Program-made: the position numbers and the translations under genes
Shown here: one piece after another, positions 38,126-47,456 of the stretch
Layout: the number at the start of each line of letters is the position of its first letter
Numbering within the stretch: position 1 is the first letter of the stretch
NCBI GenBank assembly: GCA_903821995.1
Contig: CAIJNI010000066.1
Location: forward strand, 1-64,000
Length of the DNA stretch: 64,000 bases
Direction of reading: 5' to 3'
From: an uncultured beta proteobacterium
GTDB lineage: Bacteria > Pseudomonadota > Gammaproteobacteria > Burkholderiales > Burkholderiaceae
Notes under the pieces: model-generated
What the model was told of the DNA's origin: nothing
The model's database searches: none
The model's input: the letters and a program-made list of their open reading frames with translations, nothing else

Positions 38126-38159
38126 GAAAGCGTCACATTGTTTTATAAACCGGTTGAGC

Positions 38160-38618
38160 TTATTGCGATATTTTTCTAGAAGCTTCTATTTGGATCGTGA
38201 AGTATTGCTCAAAGGCAATCGCTAGGCCGGACATTAAAACAAATGCCCCAATTAAAAGAGCGCAGATCACGCAAAGAATGACTAACCAACCAGATTGACT
38301 GTGTGCCGTGCTTGATTGATTAAATTGTTTATCCCAGAGTTCATCGGGTCTGAGGCCAAACGCTAAAGTTGCTAGCCAACTTGCCAATAAAGACATATAG
38401 CCTAGGGCGGTAGTAATCCAACCTAAAAGTGATTCTTTATCTGTTGCGACTAATTCAGACCAACCCCAGAGACCAAGACCTAGGGAAAAAATTTGGACAT
38501 AAAACCAAACTGATGAAAAACCCTTAAGGTAAAGCCAGTGTAGGCCAGTACCTGGCAAAAAAAGACTCAAAATACAAGTTACTAACTTAGATTTAAAAAA
38601 TGTCGTCATGGGCTTCAT
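38160..38618 (-). CDS. Small multi-pass membrane protein, unknown function
   Basis: A 152-aa protein with about four hydrophobic helices: SKLVTCILSLFLPGTGLHW, VWFYVQIFSLGLGLWGW, ITTALGYMSLLASWLATLAFG and WLVILCVICALLIGAFVLM. The first helix with its PGTGLHWLYLKG turn resembles TM2/NINE-type proteins. No catalytic motif is seen. It lies 38 bases after a META-domain lipoprotein on the same strand, so both may be co-transcribed envelope proteins. Confidence 0.7.
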   Translation of the reverse strand: MKPMTTFFKSKLVTCILSLFLPGTGLHWLYLKGFSSVWFYVQIFSLGLGLWGWSELVATDKESLLGWITTALGYMSLLASWLATLAFGLRPDELWDKQFNQSSTAHSQSGWLVILCVICALLIGAFVLMSGLAIAFEQYFTIQIEASRKISQ

Positions 38619-38656
38619 GATACTTGAGCAGGCTCATTTGGGTTGGCATGAGGATT

Positions 38657-39178
38657 TTAAGGGGCGCTGCGTCTACCAAAAACAAGTACATCTCCCATTC
38701 TGCCAAGAATGAGTAGTTCGTTTTGATTTACTTTAATATTTTTATAATCTCGGAGTTGGTTGAGAAAATCTTGTTCTAACTCCATTTGATAGGCATTGAC
38801 ACACATTTTCCTGGTGCTAGCTACAGGACCAATGATGATGCCTTTTGGGTCATCGGTTGCGCTTGCGGTAAAGTTGTTGCATCCAGAATACCCTGAAACC
38901 CGTTGTGAGATTTGTTCAAATTTGATGGTGATAGGTTCGCCATTATCACCATGTGGAACCTTTCTTAGTCTAACTTCCCCGTTCGTTTGGCTTGGAGGTA
39001 GATTCCAGCGAAGAAGCTCCCAGCGCCCATCTATATTGGTGAGTGGGGGGCTAGAGCAGGCAGTGCAATTCGGCAAGACACCGCAACTCGTCAAGAGGCC
39101 AAAAAGACCCAATAGCATGAAGCTGAGTGCGAAAAAGGCGATAAACTTTGAAAAAACTAGATTTGTATTTGTCTTCAT
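38657..39178 (-). CDS. META-domain lipoprotein (HslJ-like)
   Basis: A 173-aa protein with a lipoprotein signal peptide (FALSFMLLGLFGLLTSC, lipobox LLTS-C) and a META domain (~47-170). It shows IDGRWELLRWN at the start, then VSGYSGCNNFTASA and GPVASTRKMCVNAYQMELEQ. In E. coli the similar HslJ affects novobiocin resistance. Here it is only inferred to be an envelope-stress or folding protein. The gene start overlaps the candidate rpsP promoter on the other strand. Confidence 0.85.
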   Translation of the reverse strand: MKTNTNLVFSKFIAFFALSFMLLGLFGLLTSCGVLPNCTACSSPPLTNIDGRWELLRWNLPPSQTNGEVRLRKVPHGDNGEPITIKFEQISQRVSGYSGCNNFTASATDDPKGIIIGPVASTRKMCVNAYQMELEQDFLNQLRDYKNIKVNQNELLILGRMGDVLVFGRRSAP

Positions 39179-39198
39179 AGGGTTTTTTGGGATAAAAT
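39169..39198 (+). promoter_or_regulatory. Candidate sigma70 promoter for rpsP-rimM-trmD-rplS
   Basis: TTGTCT and TAAAAT are separated by 18 bases, about 125 bases upstream of rpsP on the plus strand. The -35 half overlaps the first codons of the opposite-strand lipoprotein gene. The long untranslated leader would run from about 39205 to 39321. Confidence 0.45.
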
Positions 39199-39321
39199 AG
39201 TAGGTTCTTCAGGATTGATTAAATTTATATTTTGCCAAAAGGATATCAACTGATGGTGAATAAGCTAAATTTTTTAATCTGATCTGCTTTGATTATTTAA
39301 CTAGAATTTAAGGAATATTTT

Positions 39322-39567
39322 ATGGTCGTCATTCGACTTGCTCGTGGTGGTTCAAAAAAACGTCCGTTCTACAGTATTGTAGCTACAGATAAGCGTAATC
39401 GTCGTGACTCTAATTTTATAGAGCGTCTTGGATATTACAATCCTCGCGCGGTATCTAATGAGCAGGCCATGCGCATTGCTCAAGACCGTTTAACTTACTG
39501 GTCTGGTGTTGGTGCAGAGCTATCTCCTACAGTAAAACGTTTGATTAAAGCACACGCAGCTAAATAA
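39322..39567 (+). CDS. rpsP: 30S ribosomal protein S16
   Basis: The 81-aa protein begins [20 protein letters not shown] and has [11 protein letters not shown] and [18 protein letters not shown], the normal S16 sequence. AAGGAATA precedes the ATG. It is first of the conserved rpsP-rimM-trmD-rplS operon. Confidence 0.98.
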   Translation: MVVIRLARGGSKKRPFYSIVATDKRNRRDSNFIERLGYYNPRAVSNEQAMRIAQDRLTYWSGVGAELSPTVKRLIKAHAAK

Positions 39568-39641
39568 TTTAAATCTGGGTTGTTCCTTGTTTGTTCGACT
39601 CAGAGTTTTAGTTATCACGGCCAGATAGGGAGAAATATCAT

Positions 39642-40244
39642 ATGACTACTCCCTCAAAAATAATTTCTCAAGAGTTAAGTTCAAAAAAGTTGAGTTCAAA
39701 AGAGTTAAGTCCAACGAACTTAATTCCCAATGATTTAATTGAATTAGGGACTGTGGTTGATGCGCAGGGTGTTAAAGGGCATGTCAAAATTCGTCCTTTT
39801 TCTAATGAGCCTATAGCCTTATTGAATGCGCAAACCATTTGGCTGAAAAAAAATGAACATTCGGATTTAAAATCATTTCAGGTTCTCAGCGCTCGTCTAC
39901 ATATAGGTAACATTATTATGGAGTTAGAGGGTTTAAATGACAGGGATTTAGCTTTAGCATTTAAATCCTATGCCGTATTAATGAGTCGAGAAGCTTTCCC
40001 AAAAACCGATAAAGATGAATATTACTGGCTAGATTTGATTGGAATTCCGGTCGAAAATACGAATGGTGAGTTGTTAGGCAAAGTGATTGAAATGCTCGAT
40101 AACAGCGTGCAGTCAGTGATTTTGATCGAAAATGACGTAAAAAAACAACATCTTATTCCTTTTATTAAAGAGTACGTGATTGAAGTTGATATGGTCAATA
40201 AGAAACCATCACGAATCCTCGTTGATTGGCAGTTAGATTGGTAA
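39642..40244 (+). CDS. rimM: Ribosome maturation factor RimM
   Basis: RimM binds S19 during 30S head assembly. The core begins IELGTVVDAQGVKGHVKIRPF (residue ~28) and carries the PRC-barrel segment DEYYWLDLIGIPVENTNGELLGKV and a C-terminal LIPFIKEYVIEVD. The first ~27 residues are an extra pentad-repeat tail (ELSSK, KLSSK, ELSPT, NLIPN), which normal RimM proteins lack. AGGGAGA precedes the ATG, so the tail is probably translated. Confidence 0.94.
   Translation: MTTPSKIISQELSSKKLSSKELSPTNLIPNDLIELGTVVDAQGVKGHVKIRPFSNEPIALLNAQTIWLKKNEHSDLKSFQVLSARLHIGNIIMELEGLNDRDLALAFKSYAVLMSREAFPKTDKDEYYWLDLIGIPVENTNGELLGKVIEMLDNSVQSVILIENDVKKQHLIPFIKEYVIEVDMVNKKPSRILVDWQLDW
39671..39730 (+). repeat. Decaying 15-base tandem repeats at the rimM N-terminus
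   Basis: Four consecutive 15-base units encode ELSSK, KLSSK, ELSPT and NLIPN, grading into the conserved domain (DLIEL). The first and second units differ at three bases; later units are more diverged. The repeat keeps frame and probably arose by slippage. Confidence 0.75.
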
Positions 40245-40264
40245 GTTATTCAAAATAAGCTTCT

Positions 40265-41044
40265 ATGATGCGATTTGATACGATCACTATTTTTCCAGAA
40301 ATGTTCTCTGCCTTAACTGAGTTCGGTGTGACTAGTCGCGCATTGAAGATGCAAAAGGCGCAGTTGAGCTTATGGAATCCTCGGGACTATACGACGGATA
40401 CTAGGCGAACTGTAGATGATAGAGCTTATGGCGGAGGTCCTGGGATGGTTATGATGGTTGCTCCTCTGGAGGGTGCCTTAGATGCCATTAAACAAGACGT
40501 TGCTGTACATCACTTGATTGCTGGTCCAACTATTTTGTTATCTCCCCAAGGCCGGCTATTAAATCAGGCACTTGTTGATGAATTAGGTGGGCATTCTCAA
40601 ATAACTTTGGTATGCGGGCGTTATGAGGCCGTGGATCAGCGTTTTATTGAGCGACGGGTAGATTTTGAATTAAGTTTGGGTGATTTTGTCGTCTCAGGTG
40701 GAGAAATCCCTGCAATGATGCTGATGGATTCATTAATTAGGCAGATTCCTGGGGTATTAGGGGATGAGCAGTCAGCGGAGCAAGATAGCTTCAAAAATGG
40801 ACTTTTAGACTGTCCTCATTACACAAGACCTGAAAATTATGAAAATTTTTTCGTACCAGACGTGCTTTTAGGCGGACATCATGCGAAAATAACAGACTGG
40901 CGTAGACAACAAGCATTAATGGCTACCCAAACACGTCGACCCGATTTAATTGAAAAGGCTAGGCGGAATCAGTGGTTAAGTCCTTCTGATGAGGAGTTTT
41001 TAAGAGAATTTGAAGAAAATTCGGTCAAGAACAAATTGTCATAA
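40265..41044 (+). CDS. trmD: tRNA (guanine-N1)-methyltransferase
   Basis: TrmD makes m1G37 in tRNA to prevent frameshifting. The 259-aa SPOUT protein has FDTITIFPEMFSALTEFGV, DYTTDTRRTVDDRAYGGGPG, LLSPQGRLLNQ and the knot loop CGRYEAVDQRFIE..LGDFVVSGGE. The catalytic aspartate region HYTRPENYE is intact. It is third in the ribosomal operon, 20 bases after rimM. Confidence 0.97.
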   Translation: MMRFDTITIFPEMFSALTEFGVTSRALKMQKAQLSLWNPRDYTTDTRRTVDDRAYGGGPGMVMMVAPLEGALDAIKQDVAVHHLIAGPTILLSPQGRLLNQALVDELGGHSQITLVCGRYEAVDQRFIERRVDFELSLGDFVVSGGEIPAMMLMDSLIRQIPGVLGDEQSAEQDSFKNGLLDCPHYTRPENYENFFVPDVLLGGHHAKITDWRRQQALMATQTRRPDLIEKARRNQWLSPSDEEFLREFEENSVKNKLS

Positions 41045-41152
41045 AGTTTAACTTTTTTTAATCGTATCCTCTTTTGGGTCCTTTTAATTCGTAAATAATT
41101 ACTAATTAAAGTGGGATACAACGCCAAAAAGATACTATAGGAGTGTGTATAG

Positions 41153-41551
41153 ATGAATCTCATCGAAAAGATTGAGCAAGAAGAAATTGCTCGTTTAACA
41201 GCAAACAAAGTAGTTCCTGTGTTTGCTCCTGGCGATACTTTAGTAGTTAACGTTAACGTTGTTGAGGGAACTCGTAAAAGGGTTCAGGCCTTTGAGGGCG
41301 TTGTGATTGCTAAACGTAATCGTGGATTAAATTCAAGTTTTATCGTTCGTAAAATTTCCTCTGGTGAGGGTGTTGAGCGTACTTTCCAAACTTACTCCCC
41401 ATTAATTGCAAGCATTGAAGTTAAAAGACGTGGCGACGTACGTCGTGCGAAGCTTTATTACTTGCGTGAACGTTCTGGTAAATCAGCAAGGATTAAAGAA
41501 AAATTACCTTCAAGAGCAAAAGTAGCAAAAGCTCAGGCGGTTGCTGAATAA
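41153..41551 (+). CDS. rplS: 50S ribosomal protein L19
   Basis: The 132-aa protein contains [37 protein letters not shown] and [19 protein letters not shown], the L19 signature, with a short basic tail. It is last in the rpsP operon, followed by a clear terminator. A 108-base gap from trmD is longer than others in the operon. Confidence 0.98.
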   Translation: MNLIEKIEQEEIARLTANKVVPVFAPGDTLVVNVNVVEGTRKRVQAFEGVVIAKRNRGLNSSFIVRKISSGEGVERTFQTYSPLIASIEVKRRGDVRRAKLYYLRERSGKSARIKEKLPSRAKVAKAQAVAE

Positions 41552-41575
41552 TTTCCAACTGGAATGTATTCGAAC

Positions 41576-41599
41576 AAGGCAGCCACGGCTGCCTTTTTT
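41576..41599 (+). terminator. Terminator after rplS
   Basis: AAGGCAGCC and GGCTGCCTT pair around a two- to three-base loop and are followed by six T residues. It closes the ribosomal operon just before the Nudix gene. Confidence 0.9.
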
Positions 41600-41616
41600 A
41601 TTACATATAATGAATT

Positions 41617-42318
41617 ATGGCAAGACATATCCCCTACAACAATCCGGAATTAGCGCCTGTTAAAGAGGCATCATTGCAAGGTGCGGCTATTTCAATGGAA
41701 GCTTTAGGAATTGAGGCTTTAAGAATTCGTTTTAAGGATAAAAAAGCTTGGGCTCCTGAATTAACAGATGAGTCGAAATTAATTTTATCTAGAGTTGCTA
41801 ATGAAGCTGGCACAGGTGTTCCTTTAAAACAAGCTGCTGTTTTAATTCCGCTAGTGAAAGAGGGGGGCAGTTTAAAAATATTGCTGACTCAAAGAGCGGC
41901 ACATTTAAATGATCATCCTGGTCAAATCAGCTTTCCTGGAGGAAGGCATGAAAAAACGGATGGTACATTAATAGCTACTGCGCTACGTGAAGCAGAGGAA
42001 GAGATTGGTTTAGACAAAAGCTTTGTAGAATTACTGGGCGAATTGCCAGATTATTTTACGGTGACTGGATACCGTGTCACCCCAGTGGTCGGAATTATTC
42101 ATGAATTACCGGCGCTCACGATTGATGCCAATGAAGTAGCCGGTATTTTTCAGGTGCCATTAGAATTTCTGATGAACCCTGCTAATCATGAGTTACGTGA
42201 AATAAAAGGCCCCGATACTTATCGCACATTTTATGCAATGCCTTATGATGAATATTTCATTTGGGGTGCGACAGCAGGGATGCTGCGTAATCTTTATCAC
42301 TTTCTTAGTGCGGAATAA
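41617..42318 (+). CDS. Nudix hydrolase, CoA pyrophosphatase-like
   Basis: A 233-aa Nudix protein. The UPF0035 signature of CoA pyrophosphatases reads LLTQRAAHLNDHPGQISFPG, directly followed by a Nudix box GGRHEKTDGTLIATALREAE and EEIGL. These enzymes cleave CoA to 4'-phosphopantetheine and 3',5'-ADP, possibly to clear damaged CoA. The first ~60 residues form an extension without known motifs. The next gene follows 9 bases downstream. Confidence 0.9.
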   Translation: MARHIPYNNPELAPVKEASLQGAAISMEALGIEALRIRFKDKKAWAPELTDESKLILSRVANEAGTGVPLKQAAVLIPLVKEGGSLKILLTQRAAHLNDHPGQISFPGGRHEKTDGTLIATALREAEEEIGLDKSFVELLGELPDYFTVTGYRVTPVVGIIHELPALTIDANEVAGIFQVPLEFLMNPANHELREIKGPDTYRTFYAMPYDEYFIWGATAGMLRNLYHFLSAE

Positions 42319-42327
42319 CTTAATTCA

Positions 42328-43281
42328 ATGACCTTTTTCTCAGTACTTTTAGCCCTGCTTGCAGAACAGTTTTTTCCTGTTGAGAAGACGCATTGGATTC
42401 GAAGACTAACTGCACATTGGATTACAAAAGTTGTTAACTACTGTGATACAGGGGAGCAAGGATCTGCAAAGGTTGCGATATTTTTACTTTTATTTCCGCC
42501 GGTATTTTTTGTTCTTCTCGTCCATCTGTGGTTGATTTATCAATACCCTTTATTTGCTTTGTTCTGGAATGTATTGATTGTGTATTGGTTTTTAGGATTT
42601 AGGCAGTTTAGTCATCCTTACACGCTCATTCAAAAAAATTTAGAAGATCGTCAGATTGATGTCGCGAGAAAAGAATTAGGTGATTGGGTTGGATTGAGTT
42701 TGAATACTGAAACTATGACAGAGACTGAGGTGGTTAGGCATACCTTAGAGCGAGGAATTCTTGCAGTTCACTCTAATGTATTTGGTGTATTTTTTTGGTT
42801 TTTATTGCCTATTGGTCCGGCTGGAGTAGTTCTGTATCGTTTGACGCTGATGGCTGAAGAGCAATGGCGTTTTGAAACTGCAAGTCCGGTACTAAGACAG
42901 ACCATTAAAAAAGTAAGATACATCATGGACTGGGTTCCTACCCGCTTAACTGCAGCGGGGTTTGCAATTGTTGGTAACTTTGAGCAGGCTGCTTATGCAT
43001 GGCGTTTTCATCAGAAAAAATGGGCTACGCAGTCAGAGGCTATATTAATTGGAACGGGTGGTGGGGCATTGGGTGTGAGGCTTGGATCTCCTTTAGCGGA
43101 GCTTGATAGCCGTCAAGCAATGCAACTTGCTGAAAATGGTGACAGGCCAGTACAAGAATTCGGTGCAGAACCCATGAGAGAGCACTTAGTTTATGGAGCT
43201 AGCTTAGTATGGCGGGCGATTGTTTTATGGATGATCTTATTGGCAATGTTAACGGTCGCCGTTTGGATTGGTCCTTTATAG
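42328..43281 (+). CDS. CobD/CbiB-family membrane protein (orphan)
   Basis: A 317-aa protein with several membrane helices (FLLLFPPVFFVLLVHLWLIY and a C-terminal helix IVLWMILLAMLTVAVWIG). It shows the CbiB/AmpE-like pattern of an N-terminal LLALLAEQ start, a central VRHTLERGILAVHSNVFGVF and GPAGVVLYRL. Classical CbiB acts in cobalamin synthesis, but no cobalamin genes are nearby. In Burkholderiales this gene travels with the Nudix gene and rsgA, and its real role is unknown. Confidence 0.75.
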   Translation: MTFFSVLLALLAEQFFPVEKTHWIRRLTAHWITKVVNYCDTGEQGSAKVAIFLLLFPPVFFVLLVHLWLIYQYPLFALFWNVLIVYWFLGFRQFSHPYTLIQKNLEDRQIDVARKELGDWVGLSLNTETMTETEVVRHTLERGILAVHSNVFGVFFWFLLPIGPAGVVLYRLTLMAEEQWRFETASPVLRQTIKKVRYIMDWVPTRLTAAGFAIVGNFEQAAYAWRFHQKKWATQSEAILIGTGGGALGVRLGSPLAELDSRQAMQLAENGDRPVQEFGAEPMREHLVYGASLVWRAIVLWMILLAMLTVAVWIGPL

Positions 43282-43301
43282 CAGGCAGATAGCTGATCAA
43301 G

Positions 43302-44258
43302 CTAAGTCTTATGGCCTTGGGATTGAATAGTAGCATTGCGTGTTTCGTGTATTAATTGAGAAAACAATTTCAGTCTTTCGGGATGAATCTCACCTTTGAC
43401 TACAGCCTCATTAATGGCGCAGTCGGGCTCGTGCTGGTGGGTGCAATTATTAAAACGACATTTCCCGAGATGGGGCCTGAACTCAATAAAGGCGTGTTGT
43501 AGTTCACTTTCTGATAAGTGGGCTAAACCAAATTCCTGGAATCCTGGGGAATCAATTAATGCCCCAAGAGTATTATTTTTCATCCCCCATGAGGGCAGGT
43601 CGTAATAACGACAGGCTGTCGTTGTATGCTTGCCGGTATCGAGCTTCGTGGAATGCTCTCTTGTTTGGGCTAGAGCATTGGGAACCCAACGATTAAGTAA
43701 AGTTGATTTACCCATTCCCGACTGGCCCACGAGTACCGATACTTTTCCAGCTAAAACAGGTTCAAGTGCAATTAAAGAGTCAGGATCTTGCTTAGCTGAA
43801 ATTTCATGAATAGGTATTCCAAGACTGGCATAGGGCCTAAGCATATCTTGGGCTCTTTGCAAATGATCTTTTAGGTCACACTTATTGAGTAATAGACGGA
43901 GTTCAATATCTTCATGGGCGGCAACGATAGAAGCTCTTCCCAATAAATCAGGTGAGAAAGCTGGCTCAGTTGCAATGACAAGCAAGATTTGATCGACATT
44001 GGCAGCAATAGATTTAGATCTAAATGCATCTGAGCGAAAGACCAAGTTTTTACGCGATTCTATTTCATCTAAAACCACTTGATGATTGGATGTCATCGTG
44101 ACTTTGATAAAGTCTCCTACAGCACCTTCATTTTTTTTGGCGCGTGAACTTACTTCAAATAAATGATCTGGGGAGGGGTGCTTGGGGTCAGTCGGTCGTG
44201 CCAAATAATTTCTGCCGTAGGAGGCTATTAAAAGAGCGCGGAAGGACTGATTTTCCAA
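43302..44258 (-). CDS. rsgA: Ribosome small-subunit-dependent GTPase A
   Basis: RsgA is a circularly permuted GTPase that checks late 30S maturation. The 318-aa protein has LLLNKCDLKD (G4) first, then GQSGMGKSTLLN (G1), and LIDSPGFQEFGL (G3). A zinc site follows, CRFNNCTHQHEPDC. An N-terminal OB-fold covers ~1-75. The start appears to be TTG with AGG close by; no upstream ATG exists in frame. It follows the M48 protease gene by 25 bases. Confidence 0.94.
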   Translation of the reverse strand: MENQSFRALLIASYGRNYLARPTDPKHPSPDHLFEVSSRAKKNEGAVGDFIKVTMTSNHQVVLDEIESRKNLVFRSDAFRSKSIAANVDQILLVIATEPAFSPDLLGRASIVAAHEDIELRLLLNKCDLKDHLQRAQDMLRPYASLGIPIHEISAKQDPDSLIALEPVLAGKVSVLVGQSGMGKSTLLNRWVPNALAQTREHSTKLDTGKHTTTACRYYDLPSWGMKNNTLGALIDSPGFQEFGLAHLSESELQHAFIEFRPHLGKCRFNNCTHQHEPDCAINEAVVKGEIHPERLKLFSQLIHETRNATIQSQGHKT

Positions 44259-44283
44259 GCCTAGCCTTTGTAATTGAGGTAGA

Positions 44284-45534
44284 TCATGTTAGAGATTGCA
44301 AATGTGCAATTCGGATAGGTGCAGGCGGATGTGAATCATAAAACGCGGAATAAAGATGATCTGGTGTCAGGGTTGCTGCATTATCTTGATACAGTTTTAA
44401 GAGGGCAGAAACCATATCATCTGCATTTGTTTTTTCTGCTGCAAATGCGTCGGCTTCAAACTCATGTTTTCTGGATAAAAGACTACTAAGTGGTGTGATG
44501 AAAAATGTAAAGACAGGTAGCGCTAGTGAGAACAAAGCCAAGGCTAGACCTCCTGGTTTGCCGTCAATTGGAGGAGTAACACCAAGTCCCTCATAAAACC
44601 ACATTTGGTTTGTTAGCCAACCTAAGAGGGCGAACCCAGCAAGACTAATTGCGAAGGTGAGAAATAACCTTTTTTTAATATGATTTTTTTTGAAGTGTCC
44701 TAGTTCATGAGCTAGGACTGCTTCAATTTCAGAGGGTGATAACTTTTCAATTAGAGTGTCAAAGAAGACGATTCTTTTTGATTTACCAATGCCGGTGAAA
44801 TACGCATTACCATGAGCACTTCGCTTGCTCCCATCCATCACAAATAAGCCTTTACTGACAAATCCACAACGATCTAGGAGGGTTTGGATTTTATCCTTGA
44901 GTGCACCTTCTTCAAGGGGCTTAAATTTATTGAATAATGGGGCGATAAAAGTGGGACCCACCCAAGTAGCTAAAAGAATAAATCCCATTAAAAAGGCCCA
45001 GGCATATCCCCACCAATAAACGCCAGCGCGATCCATGAGAGTAAGGATGACCCATAAAAGTGGCGTGCCAATGACAACACTGAGTGCAGTTCCTTTAAGA
45101 AAATCAATCCAAAAAGTTTTCACATCCATACGATTAAAGCTGAATTGTTCCTCAAGTTTAAATTGTCTGTACCAGGAAAATGGCAAGTCTAAAACACTTG
45201 AAATGATCATGAGTGACATGAGAAGTGCCACTTGTTGCCAAACGCCAGCTGATATGTAGCCTAATAATTCAAGGTGTAGCAGGTTTAATAGGCCCAGTAA
45301 AGTTAACGACAATAAGACGACTTTTGAAAAAATAATTTCCCAAAATCCGAGCCCGAGCTTAGCTAGGGTGTAGTCGGCTGCCTTTTGGTGATCTTCTAAT
45401 GTGATCTTGCTTGAAAACTCTGCGGGGACCGCATAGCGATGTAAAACAACTGATTTAGACTGTCTGTTTGCTAAGAAAAGTTCAGTAAAAAGACTAAAGA
45501 ATAAAAAAGCGAGGAAAATGTATGTAAATGTCAT
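44284..45534 (-). CDS. M48 family zinc metallopeptidase (Ste24-like)
   Basis: A 416-aa membrane protease with about six helices. The zinc motif is [13 protein letters not shown], with a third ligand glutamate in [13 protein letters not shown]. The Ste24-type segment [20 protein letters not shown] is present. Ste24 proteases clear or process membrane proteins; bacterial substrates are poorly known. It is divergent from orn (27 bases between starts) and upstream of rsgA, the usual arrangement here. Confidence 0.92.
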   Translation of the reverse strand: MTFTYIFLAFLFFSLFTELFLANRQSKSVVLHRYAVPAEFSSKITLEDHQKAADYTLAKLGLGFWEIIFSKVVLLSLTLLGLLNLLHLELLGYISAGVWQQVALLMSLMIISSVLDLPFSWYRQFKLEEQFSFNRMDVKTFWIDFLKGTALSVVIGTPLLWVILTLMDRAGVYWWGYAWAFLMGFILLATWVGPTFIAPLFNKFKPLEEGALKDKIQTLLDRCGFVSKGLFVMDGSKRSAHGNAYFTGIGKSKRIVFFDTLIEKLSPSEIEAVLAHELGHFKKNHIKKRLFLTFAISLAGFALLGWLTNQMWFYEGLGVTPPIDGKPGGLALALFSLALPVFTFFITPLSSLLSRKHEFEADAFAAEKTNADDMVSALLKLYQDNAATLTPDHLYSAFYDSHPPAPIRIAHLQSLT

Positions 45535-45561
45535 GTAGGAATTATAGGAGCAAGAAAAATT

Positions 45562-46140
45562 TTGAACTCAGAACTTAAGAAAAATCGTCTCGTTTGGTTA
45601 GATATGGAGATGAGTGGCCTTGATCCCGAAAAAGAAAGAATATTAGAAATTGCCCTTGTGGTTACAAATGGTGATCTTGAAATTATAGAGCATGGGCCGG
45701 TTGTCGTCATCCATCAGGAGGATGCCTTGCTCGGTGCTATGGATTCTTGGAATCAGGGGACACATAGTAAATCCGGTCTCATTGATAAGGTGAAAGCATC
45801 GACGATTAATGAAGCTCAAGCTGAAGCTATTTACCTGGACTTTTTAAAGAAACATTTGAAGCCTGGTGAATCACCGATGTGTGGCAACACAATCCATCAG
45901 GACAGAAGATTTATGGCCAAGTATTTACCTCGATTAGAGGTTTATTTTCATTATCGTAATATTGACGTCTCCACGATTAAAGAACTCTGTAAAAGATGGC
46001 AACCTGACATCGCTAAAAACTTTACAAAACAGCAGGCGCACACTGCGCTTGCTGATGTGATTGAGTCGATTGAAGAGCTTAAATATTATCGGGAGAAACT
46101 ATTTATTCCTACGTTGACTGCTGATCCACCTATTAAATAA
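45562..46140 (+). CDS. orn: Oligoribonuclease
   Basis: Orn degrades RNA dinucleotides at the last step of RNA decay and also pGpG. The 192-aa DEDD exonuclease shows the first motif [20 protein letters not shown]. The HxxxxxD motif lies in [17 protein letters not shown], and [12 protein letters not shown] is intact. The start is TTG with AGGAG 12 bases upstream. The next methionines fall inside the catalytic DxE motif, so TTG must be used. Confidence 0.96.
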   Translation: MNSELKKNRLVWLDMEMSGLDPEKERILEIALVVTNGDLEIIEHGPVVVIHQEDALLGAMDSWNQGTHSKSGLIDKVKASTINEAQAEAIYLDFLKKHLKPGESPMCGNTIHQDRRFMAKYLPRLEVYFHYRNIDVSTIKELCKRWQPDIAKNFTKQQAHTALADVIESIEELKYYREKLFIPTLTADPPIK

Positions 46141-46145
46141 TGAAA

Positions 46146-46625
46146 TTAGGAGTTGAGTAGACCTTCAATTTCAGTTTTTATTTTTTGGATACTATCGGCT
46201 GAGCCATAGCGTTTGATAACTGTTCCGTCGCGACTGAGTAAGAACTTCGTGAAATTCCACTTGATGCCTTCTGTGCCTAACAGCCCAGGAGCTGATTGTT
46301 TTAAGTGGTTATAGAGTGGATGAGTTTGTGGGCCATTCACATCAATTTTTTCAAACATTGGGAAGGTGACATGAAACTTGCTAGAGCAAAACTCAGCTAT
46401 TTCTTCTGCGGATCCTGGTTCTTGGCTACCAAATTGATTGCAGGGAAATCCCATAATCTCGAGCCCTAAAGTTTTCTTTTCGGCATAAAGAGCTTGGAGA
46501 TCTTTATATTGTGGTGTGAACCCACAAGCGCTTGCTACGTTCACAATCAGTAATACTTTATTAGAGTAATCTTGAAGGTTTTCAGAAGATCCGTTAAGAC
46601 GGTTGAGGGGGATATTGGGTAGCAT
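46146..46625 (-). CDS. Glutathione peroxidase family (thiol peroxidase)
   Basis: A 159-aa protein with the catalytic cysteine in NVASACGFTPQYKDL. The tetrad glutamine is in FPCNQFGSQEPG and the tryptophan in IKWNFTKFLLSRDG. It removes hydroperoxides; in bacteria it usually works with thioredoxin or glutathione. Its ATG follows directly on the stop codon of the short-chain dehydrogenase gene, forming a mog-SDR-gpx unit. Confidence 0.93.
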   Translation of the reverse strand: MLPNIPLNRLNGSSENLQDYSNKVLLIVNVASACGFTPQYKDLQALYAEKKTLGLEIMGFPCNQFGSQEPGSAEEIAEFCSSKFHVTFPMFEKIDVNGPQTHPLYNHLKQSAPGLLGTEGIKWNFTKFLLSRDGTVIKRYGSADSIQKIKTEIEGLLNS

Positions 46626-47447
46626 TTATTGGGTCCATTCTTCACTTTTAAGCCACAACTGTTTCGCTAAATCAGCATTTGACGACAGTTTGCTAGGATT
46701 TGTAATCTTGCATTTATCATAATAATAGCCATTTTCTTTGTCTGTTTGTGGGGAGCTTGCACAATAAATAAGAGTTTTTGCACCTTCTTCAGAGCTCAGG
46801 GAAAAAGACTTAATCAAACTTTGAAAGAAGCGTGGGGTATGTCTCCATAAATTAGTACCCACGACACCCGGATGCACCGCATACGAGTTGACTCCGGTCC
46901 CTTCTAATTGTTTAGCGAGTTCAGTATGAAATAAAACATTAGCTAACTTAGATTGGCAATACTCTGGCCAAGCAAAAAACGTTTTAGTACGCATTTGAAC
47001 TCCTGAAAAGTCAAATGACTCTACGCGAGCGTGGGCACGACTAGCGACAATCACAACACGGGCTGGAGCTGATTCCTTTAGCTTTGGGAGAAGTAATTGC
47101 GTGAGGAGAAAATGACCCACATGATTCACACCAAAGGCAAGTTCAAAGCCCGATTGGGTTTTTCCTTTGACACCTGCGACGCCCGCATTATTGACGAGGA
47201 CATGCAGAGGCAGGTTCATGGATAAAAATTGCTCTGCACAGGATCTTACTGAAGAAAAATCACCTAGATCAAGCGGTATAAATGATATTTTCCCAGAAAA
47301 TCCCTGCACCGATTTTTCGATAGTAGAAAAATCCGCAGAAGAGCGGCTAGCTACAAAAACTGTAAAACCCTGTCTTACAAGTTCCTTAGCGCACACGAGT
47401 CCAATACCAGAAGTTCCACCTGTGACTAATGCGACGTGTTGATTCAT
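46626..47447 (-). CDS. Short-chain dehydrogenase/reductase
   Basis: A 273-aa NAD(P)-dependent SDR. It has the cofactor motif VTGGTSGIGLVCAKEL, the NNAGVAG structural motif, and the active-site YCQSKLANVLF. It resembles retinol-dehydrogenase-like/WW-domain-oxidoreductase-type bacterial SDRs (HPGVVGTNLWRH). The substrate is unknown. It lies between mog (9-base gap) and gpx (no gap) on the same strand. Confidence 0.88.
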   Translation of the reverse strand: MNQHVALVTGGTSGIGLVCAKELVRQGFTVFVASRSSADFSTIEKSVQGFSGKISFIPLDLGDFSSVRSCAEQFLSMNLPLHVLVNNAGVAGVKGKTQSGFELAFGVNHVGHFLLTQLLLPKLKESAPARVVIVASRAHARVESFDFSGVQMRTKTFFAWPEYCQSKLANVLFHTELAKQLEGTGVNSYAVHPGVVGTNLWRHTPRFFQSLIKSFSLSSEEGAKTLIYCASSPQTDKENGYYYDKCKITNPSKLSSNADLAKQLWLKSEEWTQ

Positions 47448-47456
47448 TACGGACCT

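Noticed and set aside
39671-39730. CRISPR-like or regulatory repeat array
   Set aside because: Units are short, contiguous, in frame and inside rimM, with no spacers.
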